In this document: positions 51,608 through 60,055 of the stretch, piece by piece
Numbering within the stretch: the first letter of the stretch is position 1
Layout of the letters: each line of letters starts with the position of its first letter
Position numbers and translations under genes: made by a program
Assembly: GCF_002482975.1 (NCBI RefSeq)
Contig: NZ_DLHA01000056.1
Span: forward strand, 1 to 60,055
DNA from: Flavobacterium sp. UBA7680
Lineage (GTDB): Bacteria > Bacteroidota > Bacteroidia > Flavobacteriales > Flavobacteriaceae
Length of the DNA: 60,055 nt
Direction: 5' to 3'
The notes under the pieces: model-generated
Told to the model about the DNA's origin: nothing
The model's input: only the letters and a program-made list of their open reading frames with translations
Database searches by the model: none

Positions 51608-53287
51608 ATGAAAGAAACTAAAAATATATCAAGATCCAGAGCGCAGGAATCATCTGCAGCTATAGAAAAAATGTACATTACAATGCGTCACTTATTCAAC
51701 CGTGGTTTTTATAAACCAATGGGAGTTTCGGGCGATAGTTTACGTGAATCATTATTAGCATTACGTCCGGAAATATACGGAAACATAGGCGAAGAAAAAG
51801 TAGAGCTTAACGGACTTTTGTACGTTATAGAACGTTTACCAATAGGTATCGAGCAATGTCGATTTATCAATTTAACTTCGGATGAAGGTTATTCTAAATC
51901 GCATTTTCAAGCGATTGTTCCTCCAAAAAGAAGACGTAATTGTTACAGAATCGACGAGGAACAAATGAATGTTGAAATCACTCGCGGAAGATCAGATATT
52001 TATGATATCCTGACCCACTTGACTTTTATTTTCATAGAATCGCATAAAATCAAAAACAGGGTTTTATTAGATGATGGAGGCGAAGTTTCGCGCGACTGGT
52101 TAAAATTAGAGCAAGCTGTATTACAAACCAAAAAGCTTTCTCAAATCGAAAAAGAAAAAGCAATCTCGCATGTTGCCAATATTTTAGCACGAACTTTTGA
52201 AGAGGTTCTGGATATTTATGATGCTTTTGGTTCGGAAAATGCTCCGGATCGTTTCCTGCATGTAATCTATTGGTTAGGAAAATTAGCGATTGAAGAAGTT
52301 ATTGATAATAATAAACGTACCATAACTTTTAGTCCTGTATTAAGAGAGCGTTTAGGACACCATATTCACGGTGAAATCTGGGCAACGAACATCAAGGAAG
52401 TTCTTAAGGCAAATAGCCTTTTAAAACGTCCAATTCACGTAATAAGTGCGAATATGCATAGTGTGATGAATTCTATTTTTGCAACACCGTTGTTGAAAAC
52501 AAAATTCAAGGACAAGTCTGATTTTTATATTTATGAAGAATTAAGCAAATCTGGCGCTAAAGAAACCAGAAGCCATGTTGAAGAACTGGCTTTAAAAAAC
52601 GGAATGATTTCTTTACCTGATAGTTCAGGAACGAATATTGACGTTCAGATTTTTGATACTGCAAAAATTGACTGGGCAAAAACAGCATTTCCAAAAACAG
52701 TTCTTGACGAAGTAGCTCCGGTTATTATCGTAATGGATTATGCTTTTGGTGAGCAGGCTTACGAAACAATAGATGAGCTTTTAAAGCCTTATAAAAAAGA
52801 AACTTTATTAAATGTAAAATCAGTTTCAATAATGGGTAAAGCCGGAATTCTGGAAGGAGGAAAAGGCGATATCATGATCCCTACAGCACATATTAACGAA
52901 GGAACGGCAGATAATTATTTCTTCGAAAATGAATTAACAGGAGCAATGTTTGAAGGAAACGATATTGCAGTTTTTGAAGGTGCGATGGTTACCGTTTTAG
53001 GAACATCATTACAAAACAGGGATTTATTGAAATTCTTTCACGAATCGACCTGGGGAGTTATTGGCCTTGAAATGGAAGGATCTTATTACCAAAAAGCGAT
53101 TCAATCAGCATCAAAAATCAGAAAAAGTGTTCCGCACGATATCAAAGTTCGTTATGCATATTACGCCTCAGATAATCCACTTGAAACCGGAAGTACATTA
53201 GCTTCTGGCGGGTTAGGAACGACAGGTGTAAAACCAACTTACCTGATCACAATTAAAATTTTGGAACAAATTTTCAACGTAAAATAA
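51608..53287 (+). CDS. DUF6909 family protein, possible nucleoside-phosphorylase-like C-terminal domain
   Basis: 559 aa, no signal peptide. The N-terminal half is helical (SSAAIEKMYITMRHLFNRGF). The C-terminal ~200 residues contain MGKAGILEGGKGDIMIPTAH and GVIGLEMEGSYYQKAI. The latter recalls the EMEx(A/S) nucleoside-binding motif of purine/uridine phosphorylases. I recall the family label DUF6909 for Flavobacteria proteins of this kind; the enzyme class is my inference. It is 118 bp from the previous gene and 9 bp before the Wzz-like gene. Confidence 0.75.
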   Translation: MKETKNISRSRAQESSAAIEKMYITMRHLFNRGFYKPMGVSGDSLRESLLALRPEIYGNIGEEKVELNGLLYVIERLPIGIEQCRFINLTSDEGYSKSHFQAIVPPKRRRNCYRIDEEQMNVEITRGRSDIYDILTHLTFIFIESHKIKNRVLLDDGGEVSRDWLKLEQAVLQTKKLSQIEKEKAISHVANILARTFEEVLDIYDAFGSENAPDRFLHVIYWLGKLAIEEVIDNNKRTITFSPVLRERLGHHIHGEIWATNIKEVLKANSLLKRPIHVISANMHSVMNSIFATPLLKTKFKDKSDFYIYEELSKSGAKETRSHVEELALKNGMISLPDSSGTNIDVQIFDTAKIDWAKTAFPKTVLDEVAPVIIVMDYAFGEQAYETIDELLKPYKKETLLNVKSVSIMGKAGILEGGKGDIMIPTAHINEGTADNYFFENELTGAMFEGNDIAVFEGAMVTVLGTSLQNRDLLKFFHESTWGVIGLEMEGSYYQKAIQSASKIRKSVPHDIKVRYAYYASDNPLETGSTLASGGLGTTGVKPTYLITIKILEQIFNVK

Positions 53288-53296
53288 AAACAATAA

Positions 53297-54283
53297 ATGA
53301 GTACAAAAGTACCGCACGATAATTCAGGACAGGAGATTGATATTTTTCAGCTTTCAAAAAGTATTGGTGGTTTTTTCGAAAGAATTAACTCCATTATTTT
53401 TCAGTCTATTCATTTCTTTGTCCGCAAATGGATTATTGTTTTAATTTTACTAATCATAGGGTTTGGTATTGGCTGGTATTTAGATTCAAATAAAAAAACA
53501 TTTGAAAATCAGATTATTGTAACGCCAAATTTTGGAAGCGTCGATTATCTTTATTCTAAAATAAATTTGATCGAATCTAAAATTATTGCAGGAGACACGG
53601 CTTTCTTGAAAAATGAAGTTAGTATTCAAAATCCAAAATCAATAAAAAAAATCGAGATCAAACCCATTGCCGATGTTTATAAGTTTATTGAAGACAAAGA
53701 GCAGAATTTTGAGCTGATTAAATTGATGGCTGAGGTTGGCGAGGTTAAAAAAGTGTTAGAAGATAATATCACAAGTAAAAACTATACTTTTCATTCGATA
53801 TCTTTTGTAACCGACAAAATTACGAGCGAAAAAGATATCGTTGAGCCATTGTTAAAATACTTAAATAGCTCTGAATATTTTAAGACGCTTCAAAAAATTG
53901 GATATAAAAATCTGGAACAGCAGATAATTCAAAATGATACTATTATTGCTCAAATTGACCAGGTTTTAAATGGCTTTTCTAATACCGTAAAAAATGGATC
54001 AAAAAACGATAAGCTGATTTACTATAACGAAAATACTCAGCTTAACGATATTATTAAAACAAAACAATATTTAATAATCGATCAGGGTAAATACAGGCTA
54101 AAGCTTATTAATTATGATAAAGCAATTAAGGACATAAATTCAACTTTAAATATACATAGTGCTAAAATTACAAATGGGAATCTTAAACTTTTATTGCCAT
54201 TTTTATTCATTTTTATTTTCGTTTTAATTCATTTGTTTCTAAAGTTTTATCGTAACCAGCTTTTCAAAGCTCAGGTTAAATAA
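53297..54283 (+). CDS. Wzz-like chain-length determinant / polysaccharide co-polymerase
   Basis: 328 aa. Two membrane helices bracket a periplasmic coiled-coil domain: TM1 at ~48-65 (WIIVLILLIIGFGIGWYL) and TM2 at ~300-320 (LLLPFLFIFIFVLIHLFL). This is the Wzz/PCP-1 topology, without a tyrosine-kinase domain. It sets polymer length in Wzy-type polysaccharide synthesis. First clear gene of the exopolysaccharide locus. Confidence 0.85.
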   Translation: MSTKVPHDNSGQEIDIFQLSKSIGGFFERINSIIFQSIHFFVRKWIIVLILLIIGFGIGWYLDSNKKTFENQIIVTPNFGSVDYLYSKINLIESKIIAGDTAFLKNEVSIQNPKSIKKIEIKPIADVYKFIEDKEQNFELIKLMAEVGEVKKVLEDNITSKNYTFHSISFVTDKITSEKDIVEPLLKYLNSSEYFKTLQKIGYKNLEQQIIQNDTIIAQIDQVLNGFSNTVKNGSKNDKLIYYNENTQLNDIIKTKQYLIIDQGKYRLKLINYDKAIKDINSTLNIHSAKITNGNLKLLLPFLFIFIFVLIHLFLKFYRNQLFKAQVK

Positions 54284-54305
54284 TATAGTATTGAAAACGT
54301 TTAAA

Positions 54306-55592
54306 ATGACTGAAAGAATTTCAAAAAAATCATTCATAAAACAGAGTTTAGGAACTTTGGCTTTGCGAATTTTTGGAGTTCTTTTGTTATTTGGTTTCAC
54401 CATATTTTTAACAAAATCATACAGTCCAAAATTAGTGGGACAGTATGATTTTGTGCGTTCTTATCTTTTAGCAGTTGGAAGTATTTGTTTATTGGGTTTT
54501 GATCAGTCCATTTTATATTTTAAAGGAAAGTTAGCAAGTCAAAAAGAGGTACGACAATTGAAAATGGTGTATTTAAAAATGGTAAGGATGCTATTTTTAA
54601 CTTCAATATTAATTTTAGCTGTTTTTTTTATTATTGATAAAAAGACAATTAATAGTTATTTTTTGGATGATGAGGTATACTCAATCCTTTTAAAGAGTTC
54701 AGTCATATTGTTTTTTCATGGATTATCGCTTTTAAATACAGAGGTTTTCAGAGCATTAGACAAATTGTATGTTGCAGAATTATTTAGAAATATTATCAAA
54801 TATATTCCGCTGATAATTGGCTCTGTAGTTTTATTTTATCTCCATTTAGAAGCCTATTTGGTAGATGTTTTTTTAATTGGTTTTATTTTTCTAGCCCTTA
54901 TAAGTTCTGTTTTAGTATTTATTTATTTTAATAAAAAGGAGACAGTACCAGAAGAGATTTTTACTTCAAAAGAGATTTTCACAAAATCGTATCCCATTGC
55001 AATAAGCGGAATGGCAATGTTTTTATTAATGTCTTTTGATATTATGTTTTTAAAAAAATATCAAAATGACGAAACAGTAGCTTTTTATTCTGTCGGAGTT
55101 AAAATAATGACAATTGTTTCTGTAATAATCTTGACAATAAACATAACTGTTTCGGCAAAAATTGCGGAGTATTTTTCAAATCAGAATTGGATAGAATTAA
55201 AAAAAACATTGCAAAGCAGTGCTCGTTTAATTTTTTGCATTAGTTTTCCGGTGATAATCTTAATTTCTGTATTTTCTAATTATGTTTTGTCCTTGTTTGG
55301 ACACCAATACATCATAGCGCAGAAATCCTTTTTAATTTTAATAATTGGTCAGGGAATTTGTTCTTTATTTGGTTCAGCTCCAGTTTATCTGAATATGACC
55401 GGAAGACAACATATTTTTCAGGTAATTTTGATAGGAGCGGTTATCATTAACTTTATTTTAAATAGATTTTTGATTCCAATTTACGGAATGACTGGCGCAG
55501 CTGCTGCTTTTTTCTGCAGTTCTTTTTTCTGGAATTGTGTTTCGGCAGTTGTTATATATAAAAAAGACAAAATCAAGATTTTTTTACATTAG
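54306..55592 (+). CDS. Wzx-like polysaccharide flippase
   Basis: 428 aa from ATG 54306; the frame could open at TTG 54291 but ATG is favoured. About 12 to 14 hydrophobic segments, the MOP-superfamily opening SLGTLALRIFGVLLLFGFTIFL, and PVYLNMTGRQHIFQVILIG in the C-terminal half. It should move lipid-linked sugar repeat units across the inner membrane. In line with Wzz-like and polymerase-like genes. Confidence 0.88.
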   Translation: MTERISKKSFIKQSLGTLALRIFGVLLLFGFTIFLTKSYSPKLVGQYDFVRSYLLAVGSICLLGFDQSILYFKGKLASQKEVRQLKMVYLKMVRMLFLTSILILAVFFIIDKKTINSYFLDDEVYSILLKSSVILFFHGLSLLNTEVFRALDKLYVAELFRNIIKYIPLIIGSVVLFYLHLEAYLVDVFLIGFIFLALISSVLVFIYFNKKETVPEEIFTSKEIFTKSYPIAISGMAMFLLMSFDIMFLKKYQNDETVAFYSVGVKIMTIVSVIILTINITVSAKIAEYFSNQNWIELKKTLQSSARLIFCISFPVIILISVFSNYVLSLFGHQYIIAQKSFLILIIGQGICSLFGSAPVYLNMTGRQHIFQVILIGAVIINFILNRFLIPIYGMTGAAAAFFCSSFFWNCVSAVVIYKKDKIKIFLH

Positions 55593-55609
55593 AAAAAATC
55601 AATTTTAAT

Positions 55610-56674
55610 ATGCAAAACAAGATTAAAAAAAGTACAGCAGCATTTTTATTACTAGCGATGGCCAATTTGGTGGTTGCATTTAGTACTTTTTTTGTTTTGC
55701 CACCCAAATTCTTTTATGATTCAGCGATAATAATTTATGATAAATACAATGAAATAGGATACTTAGGCAGTTATCCATTAACTATTTTATTTTATAAAGT
55801 TACGGGTCTCCGCTATCTTCCTTTTCCTTTAATTGCACTTATACAGTTTCCTATTTTGATGTATGTTTTGTATAAAATAGGCGTTCCGGATTCTTTTGCA
55901 AAAATAAATGTAAAAAACGCTATTGTCTATTTGGGGATTTTTATGATTGCTATTTTTATAGCAATGCCTTCAAAAGAATTTATTACTTTTTTATTCATTT
56001 CTTCAATTATATTTTTGTGTAAAAACAAGCCGTATTCCTTTCAAAAAACGGTTCTTTTGTCGGTATTCCTTCTTATACTTTTCGGAGCTTTATACAGGCC
56101 TTATTTTGCTTTGATTCCTATAATTGCCGGAGGTATGTATTTTATAAGTTTTATTAATTTTAAAAATAAAACGGTATCAACAATTTTTTACGGATTATTG
56201 ATTGTCTTTTTTTTATCATTGAGTTATGGAATTTTAAAAGGAGAATATTTTTCTGAAATGAGCCGTGAGGTGGTTAATAAAGAACGCATAGGTTCACCAG
56301 ATGCAAATTCTATGATCACGCCGCCTTTAAAACCTGATACTTGGTACGGAGAAATAATTGCCATTTTTTATGGTTTTTTTACAGTAAATATTCCAATAAA
56401 TGGTTTAAAACATATTTTATCTCCTCAAATCGTCTTATTTGTAATTTGGCAGCTTTTACTTTTTTACATCTTATTGGTTCGTTTTGCTAAATGCATAAAA
56501 CACAGAGAATATTATAAATATGAACTATTCATTTTTTTTATATTATTTTCATTTTTTATTACACAAGGAGTTTTTGAACCCGATTTAGGTTCGGCGATGA
56601 GACATAAAATAGGCATTTTTCCACTAATTTATTTTGCGTTATATCATGAATATTTCCGAAAAGAACTTCAATAG
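55610..56674 (+). CDS. Polytopic membrane protein, possible Wzy-type polymerase
   Basis: 354 aa with about 9 to 10 hydrophobic segments. Periplasmic loops contain FFYDSAIIIYDKYNEIGYLGSYP and a charged KGEYFSEMSREVVNKERIG. No motif firmly identifies the family. The position between the flippase and an O-antigen-ligase-type gene suggests a polymerase role. It overlaps the next gene by 29 bp. Confidence 0.6.
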   Translation: MQNKIKKSTAAFLLLAMANLVVAFSTFFVLPPKFFYDSAIIIYDKYNEIGYLGSYPLTILFYKVTGLRYLPFPLIALIQFPILMYVLYKIGVPDSFAKINVKNAIVYLGIFMIAIFIAMPSKEFITFLFISSIIFLCKNKPYSFQKTVLLSVFLLILFGALYRPYFALIPIIAGGMYFISFINFKNKTVSTIFYGLLIVFFLSLSYGILKGEYFSEMSREVVNKERIGSPDANSMITPPLKPDTWYGEIIAIFYGFFTVNIPINGLKHILSPQIVLFVIWQLLLFYILLVRFAKCIKHREYYKYELFIFFILFSFFITQGVFEPDLGSAMRHKIGIFPLIYFALYHEYFRKELQ

Positions 56675-57938
56675 AATCTTCCATCTTTTTTTGTGTTTGA
56701 TTGCCATTTTGATGATCTTTAGAAAACCGTGCTCAATAGTGATTGTAGTATTTGCAGTTTTCAATTTAATTTTTTTTAAAAAGCTGCATTATACAAAAAA
56801 TATATTGATTCTTGTGGCGTGTATTGCAACTCCGGTAATACTTGAATTAGTGCTTTTCTGGAATAATGATTCTTTTGCAAAAGGCTTAAAAGCAATAGAA
56901 AAAAGCACTTCGTTAGTAATTTTTCCATTGTTTATAATTGGAAATTTTCAACGGGTAAATTTTTTGAAGTTGTTGCAAGTTTATGTTTTCGGCACAACTT
57001 TGGTTTTGCTTTTTTTCTTCATTCGATTCAATATTTTGTTTCCAGAATTAATACATAAATATCTGAATGGTATTCATTTATGGGAAATGGGATATCAATT
57101 TGGGAATAGTGTAGGAATTCATGCACCAGCTTTAAATATGCATCTGGCTTTTGTAAGCGTTTCTGCTTTTTATTTTCTAATTAAGAGTTTTAAAGATCAT
57201 GAAAAATTTACACTCAAAGTGATAAGAATGATAACCTTTATACTTTCTTTTTTCTTTGTATTGTTTGTTAATACCAGATTGGCCTTAATAAATGTTTTTA
57301 TCGGACTTTTGATCGTTCTTTTTTATGCAGTAAAGCTGGATAATTTTAAAAAAGTAGCTTTAAAAAGTTTGCCAGTATTTATTTTATTAATTGCCGTTTT
57401 GTTTTTATTTGTTCAAAAAGATCCATACATGAAAGAAAAATATTCAAGCGTTAGCTTTGCTTATATGGATAAAGTGGGTAAGCTTGATGAGATCGATCAT
57501 CCGGAGGTTAAAGTATTTAATTCTTTAGTTACCAGAGTTTCTATATGGAAATCTGCCTGGGAATTGTCTTTAAAAAATCTCCCTTTTGGAGTAGGCGCTT
57601 CCGATGGAAAAAATGAATTAAATAAATACTATGCAGCAACCAATCAGCAGTTTTTGGCTAAATATGAATTTCCTACTCATAATCAATTTCTTGATTTTTT
57701 ATTGAAGTTTGGAATTCTCGGACCTTTGGTGGTACTTTTTTATATTTCTATAATTGGATATTTAGGATTTGATCTAAAGAATGCTGTTATAATTTCATTT
57801 TTTATTATCTTTTTTACATCAAATCTAATGGATGACTTTTTGCTTCGTTTTGATGGAATTGCTTTCAGCGGGTTTTGGTTGTCCATTTTTTCAAGTTATT
57901 GGATGCAACAAAAATCAGCTCTTGTAAATAGTAATTAG
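56646..57938 (+). CDS. O-antigen ligase/polymerase family membrane protein
   Basis: 430 aa from ATG 56646; TTG 56634 upstream is less likely. About ten membrane helices, with the family's large periplasmic loop ending at GVGASDGKNELN and THNQFLDFLLKFGILGPLVV, typical of the Wzy_C/WaaL domain. It joins or polymerises surface polysaccharide. Its 3' end overlaps the convergent GT4 gene by 24 bp. Confidence 0.85.
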   Translation: MNISEKNFNRIFHLFLCLIAILMIFRKPCSIVIVVFAVFNLIFFKKLHYTKNILILVACIATPVILELVLFWNNDSFAKGLKAIEKSTSLVIFPLFIIGNFQRVNFLKLLQVYVFGTTLVLLFFFIRFNILFPELIHKYLNGIHLWEMGYQFGNSVGIHAPALNMHLAFVSVSAFYFLIKSFKDHEKFTLKVIRMITFILSFFFVLFVNTRLALINVFIGLLIVLFYAVKLDNFKKVALKSLPVFILLIAVLFLFVQKDPYMKEKYSSVSFAYMDKVGKLDEIDHPEVKVFNSLVTRVSIWKSAWELSLKNLPFGVGASDGKNELNKYYAATNQQFLAKYEFPTHNQFLDFLLKFGILGPLVVLFYISIIGYLGFDLKNAVIISFFIIFFTSNLMDDFLLRFDGIAFSGFWLSIFSSYWMQQKSALVNSN

Positions 57939-58991
57939 TTCTTCAAAATTTTTATTTTTATCGAATAAGTCTACACATCTTTCAAAAGCTTTTTTAGCAA
58001 AAAGTTTTCGATTTACAGAATTGCTCAGGATTTGAAAATACGGTTTCAGTTCTGAAATTTCATCAAATAGAAATCCTGTTTCATTATGAATCACAATATC
58101 TTTATTGCCAATTATATTGGTAGCAATAACAGGTTTTTCCAGCGCCATTGCTTCCAATATGGCTATTGGTAAACCTTCCCACAAAGAAGTTTGTAGATAA
58201 ATATCAATATTATTGAGTTCTTTTAAAACCAATTGATGATCAAAAAGCCAGCCAGCAACTCGAATATTTGGAGCGGTAATTGAAGATTTTAATTCCCCAT
58301 CACCAATCCAGACAAAATTGAATTCTGGAAAATTCAAGGCAATTTTATTAAAATGTTCAGGATTTTTTTGAAATGTGATTCTACCTAAAATTCCAATTGT
58401 AAGTTTTTCATTTTCATTTTCAAAAGCATATTTTCTAATATCGTTAATATCAATTCCATTTCGAATTAACTTTGAGTTTCCAAATTTTTGTGCAATTTCA
58501 AATTCAGTATCTCCACAAGCAATTGTTGTTCCGCCAAATAGCGTTTGAAAACTTTGTTCTATTATTTTATACAATTTTTGAACGGATCTTGAGATATCAG
58601 TTCTAAGAAAAGAAAAACCATGAGGACTATAAAAAAGTTTCTTTTTTTTGAATAATAAAAAATAAGCAACACGTCCTAAAACCCCGGCCTTTGAGGAATG
58701 AAGATGAATAACATCTGGATTTATTCTTTTTAGCTCTTTCCTTAATTCATAAACCGATTTTAAATCCTGAAGTGGAGAAAACTCCCGAACCATATTAATG
58801 TGGATCAGATTGACTCCATTTGAAAATTCAGACTTTATTTTCTGAGGATCAATTTCTTTTCGATTACTACTGTATATGATAGTAGTTTCTATCTTTTTAT
58901 TTATTTCATCATCACCAAAGAAAGTTGATAAATCTCTAAAATAAGTATAAACTCCTCCACCAAGAGCTTCTATAATGTGTACAACTTTCAA
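57915..58991 (-). CDS. Glycosyltransferase family 4 protein
   Basis: 358 aa if translation begins at TTG 58991, giving the normal GT4 N-terminus KVVHIIEALGGGVYTYF. The frame stays open to TTG 59066, which would add 25 hydrophobic residues. No usable ATG exists near the N-terminus. GT-B features: HLHSSKAGVLGRVA, KLTIGILGRITFQKNPEHF, and the donor site GLPIAILEAMALEKPVIAT. It adds a sugar to the growing surface polysaccharide. Convergent with the ligase-type gene, opposite to the rest of the locus. Confidence 0.85.
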   Translation of the reverse strand: MKVVHIIEALGGGVYTYFRDLSTFFGDDEINKKIETTIIYSSNRKEIDPQKIKSEFSNGVNLIHINMVREFSPLQDLKSVYELRKELKRINPDVIHLHSSKAGVLGRVAYFLLFKKKKLFYSPHGFSFLRTDISRSVQKLYKIIEQSFQTLFGGTTIACGDTEFEIAQKFGNSKLIRNGIDINDIRKYAFENENEKLTIGILGRITFQKNPEHFNKIALNFPEFNFVWIGDGELKSSITAPNIRVAGWLFDHQLVLKELNNIDIYLQTSLWEGLPIAILEAMALEKPVIATNIIGNKDIVIHNETGFLFDEISELKPYFQILSNSVNRKLFAKKAFERCVDLFDKNKNFEELITIYKS

Positions 58992-59107
58992 AACAGAGGA
59001 TTTAATTGAGAGTAAAAATAGATAAATAAGCTTAATTATAATCTGAAAATTAAAAACTTCTTTCAAGATATGAGCTCAGGTGTAATTTAAAAGGCCAGAT
59101 ATTTTAT

Positions 59108-59115
59108 TACATTTG
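59108..59115 (+). promoter_or_regulatory. -7 element upstream of the UDP-glucuronate decarboxylase gene
   Basis: TACATTTG, an exact TAnnTTTG, 62 bp before the ATG at 59178. No clear -33 TTG. Confidence 0.4.
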
Positions 59116-59177
59116 TAGCTGTTTCATGGGGCTTTTAGTAGAAAAACAAACCCTAAAAATGTTCAATAAAACCAAAT

Positions 59178-60055
59178 ATGAAAAGAATACTTATTACCGG
59201 AGCTGCAGGATTTTTAGGATCGCATTTGTGCGACCGATTCATTAAAGAAGGATATTATGTTATCGGGATGGATAATCTGATCACGGGAGATCTTAAAAAT
59301 ATAGAGCATTTATTCAAGTTAGAACATTTCGAATTTTATCATCACGATATTACCAAGTTTGTTCATATTCCTGGTGATTTAGATTATATTTTGCATTTTG
59401 CTTCGCCGGCAAGTCCAATAGATTATTTAAAAATTCCAATTCAGACGTTAAAAGTAGGGTCATTAGGAACTCATAATTTATTAGGATTAGCAAGAGTTAA
59501 AAAAGCAAGAATTCTGATTGCTTCAACATCTGAGGTTTACGGAGATCCTCTAGTTCATCCACAAACTGAAGAATATTACGGAAACGTAAATACAATTGGA
59601 CCACGTGGTGTTTACGATGAGGCAAAACGTTTTCAGGAATCCATAACAATGGCGTACCATACTTTTCATGGCGTAGAAACAAGAATCGTACGTATTTTTA
59701 ATACTTACGGACCAAGAATGCGCTTAAACGACGGACGTGTTATTCCTGCTTTTATTGGTCAGGCTTTGCGCGGAGAAGATCTAACTATTTTTGGAGACGG
59801 AATGCAAACACGTTCTTTTTGTTATGTTGATGATCAGGTTGAAGGTATTTTTAGATTATTGCATTCAGATTATGTATATCCGGTAAATATTGGAAATCCT
59901 GACGAAATCACCATTAAAGATTTTGCAGAAGAGATCATTAAATTAACCGGAACGAATCAAAAGGTAGTCTATCATCCTTTACCAATAAATGATCCTTTAC
60001 AACGCCAGCCAGATACTACAAAAGCAAAAGAGTTATTAGGTTGGGAAGCAAAAGT
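59178..60055 (+). CDS. UDP-glucuronate decarboxylase (UDP-xylose synthase), 3' end outside the window
   Basis: First 292 codons seen; no stop before the window ends. Extended SDR fold: NAD-binding ITGAAGFLGSHLCD (~6-19), the conserved FASPASPIDYL, the active-site region STSEVYGDPLVHPQ, and YDEAKRFQESITMAY holding the catalytic YxxxK. The pattern NTIGPRGVYDEAKR is typical of UXS enzymes converting UDP-glucuronate to UDP-xylose. It supplies a sugar nucleotide for the polysaccharide locus. Confidence 0.92.
   Translation, partial: MKRILITGAAGFLGSHLCDRFIKEGYYVIGMDNLITGDLKNIEHLFKLEHFEFYHHDITKFVHIPGDLDYILHFASPASPIDYLKIPIQTLKVGSLGTHNLLGLARVKKARILIASTSEVYGDPLVHPQTEEYYGNVNTIGPRGVYDEAKRFQESITMAYHTFHGVETRIVRIFNTYGPRMRLNDGRVIPAFIGQALRGEDLTIFGDGMQTRSFCYVDDQVEGIFRLLHSDYVYPVNIGNPDEITIKDFAEEIIKLTGTNQKVVYHPLPINDPLQRQPDTTKAKELLGWEAK

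Noticed and set aside
1..60055. tRNA, rRNA, tmRNA or known riboswitch
   Set aside because: I looked in the intergenic stretches for cloverleaf-type stems, TTCGA loops and conserved rRNA segments and found none.

Overview
The window looks like a chromosomal segment of a Bacteroidota member, most likely Flavobacteriaceae and close to Flavobacterium. It is AT-rich. It encodes one type IX secretion (T9SS) cargo of sorting type B and four of type A, together with a PorP/SprF-like outer-membrane protein. Several promoters show the Bacteroidota -7 element TAnnTTTG, usually without a clear Shine-Dalgarno site. Other genes typical of the family are a single-chain class II glycyl-tRNA synthetase, ATP-type PEP carboxykinase, and a sufS-sufE-DUF59-DUF2480-OsmC-recJ cluster. 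I see no tRNA, rRNA, CRISPR array or insertion sequence.

Layout. 1-6.3 kb: a minus-strand operon for a large type B T9SS adhesin, a PorP/SprF protein and an OmpA-family protein. 6.3-8.0 kb: two convergent near-twin XRE regulators and AT-rich regulatory DNA with palindromes. 8.0-14.7 kb: two beta-propeller-like secreted proteins around glyQS and comF. 14.8-15.3 kb: a truncated inverted copy of the suf promoter and sufS start, bracketed by REP-like hairpins. 15.3-23.7 kb: housekeeping genes (pheS, a serine hydrolase, a DEDD exonuclease, a nitrilase-family amidase, an oligopeptide ABC ATPase, pckA). 23.8-33.9 kb: a transglutaminase-like/TPR protein and two giant paralogous T9SS cargo proteins, one with a CotH-kinase domain. 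Both carry CBM26-like modules and both are preceded by period-20 direct repeats. 33.9-41.1 kb: gmk-yicC, recJ, the suf cluster and a GDPD lipoprotein, all minus strand. 41.2-44.9 kb: a small secreted protein, a CAP-domain lipoprotein and tex. 44.9-47.1 kb: a Septu-like ATPase/HNH defence pair. 47.2-60 kb: a secreted GH8 glycosidase, tatA, a GH3-family acyl-adenylase, a DUF6909 protein, and the start of an exopolysaccharide locus (Wzz-like, Wzx-like, two polytopic proteins, a GT4 glycosyltransferase, and a UDP-glucuronate decarboxylase running off the end).

The most unusual structure is a 346-bp inverted duplication (14858-15203 and 39976-40321). It carries the suf promoter and the first 74 codons of sufS. 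Recombination between the copies would flip about 24.8 kb, yet sufS would be rebuilt intact in either orientation. Other points worth checking are the twin regulators with a 32-bp perfect inverted repeat beside the adhesin operon, the shared promoter architecture of the two CBM26-like giants, and the Septu-like pair. The Septu-like pair lies where codon style changes, close to 47 kb. Function statements rest on recognised motifs and family knowledge; no database search was possible.
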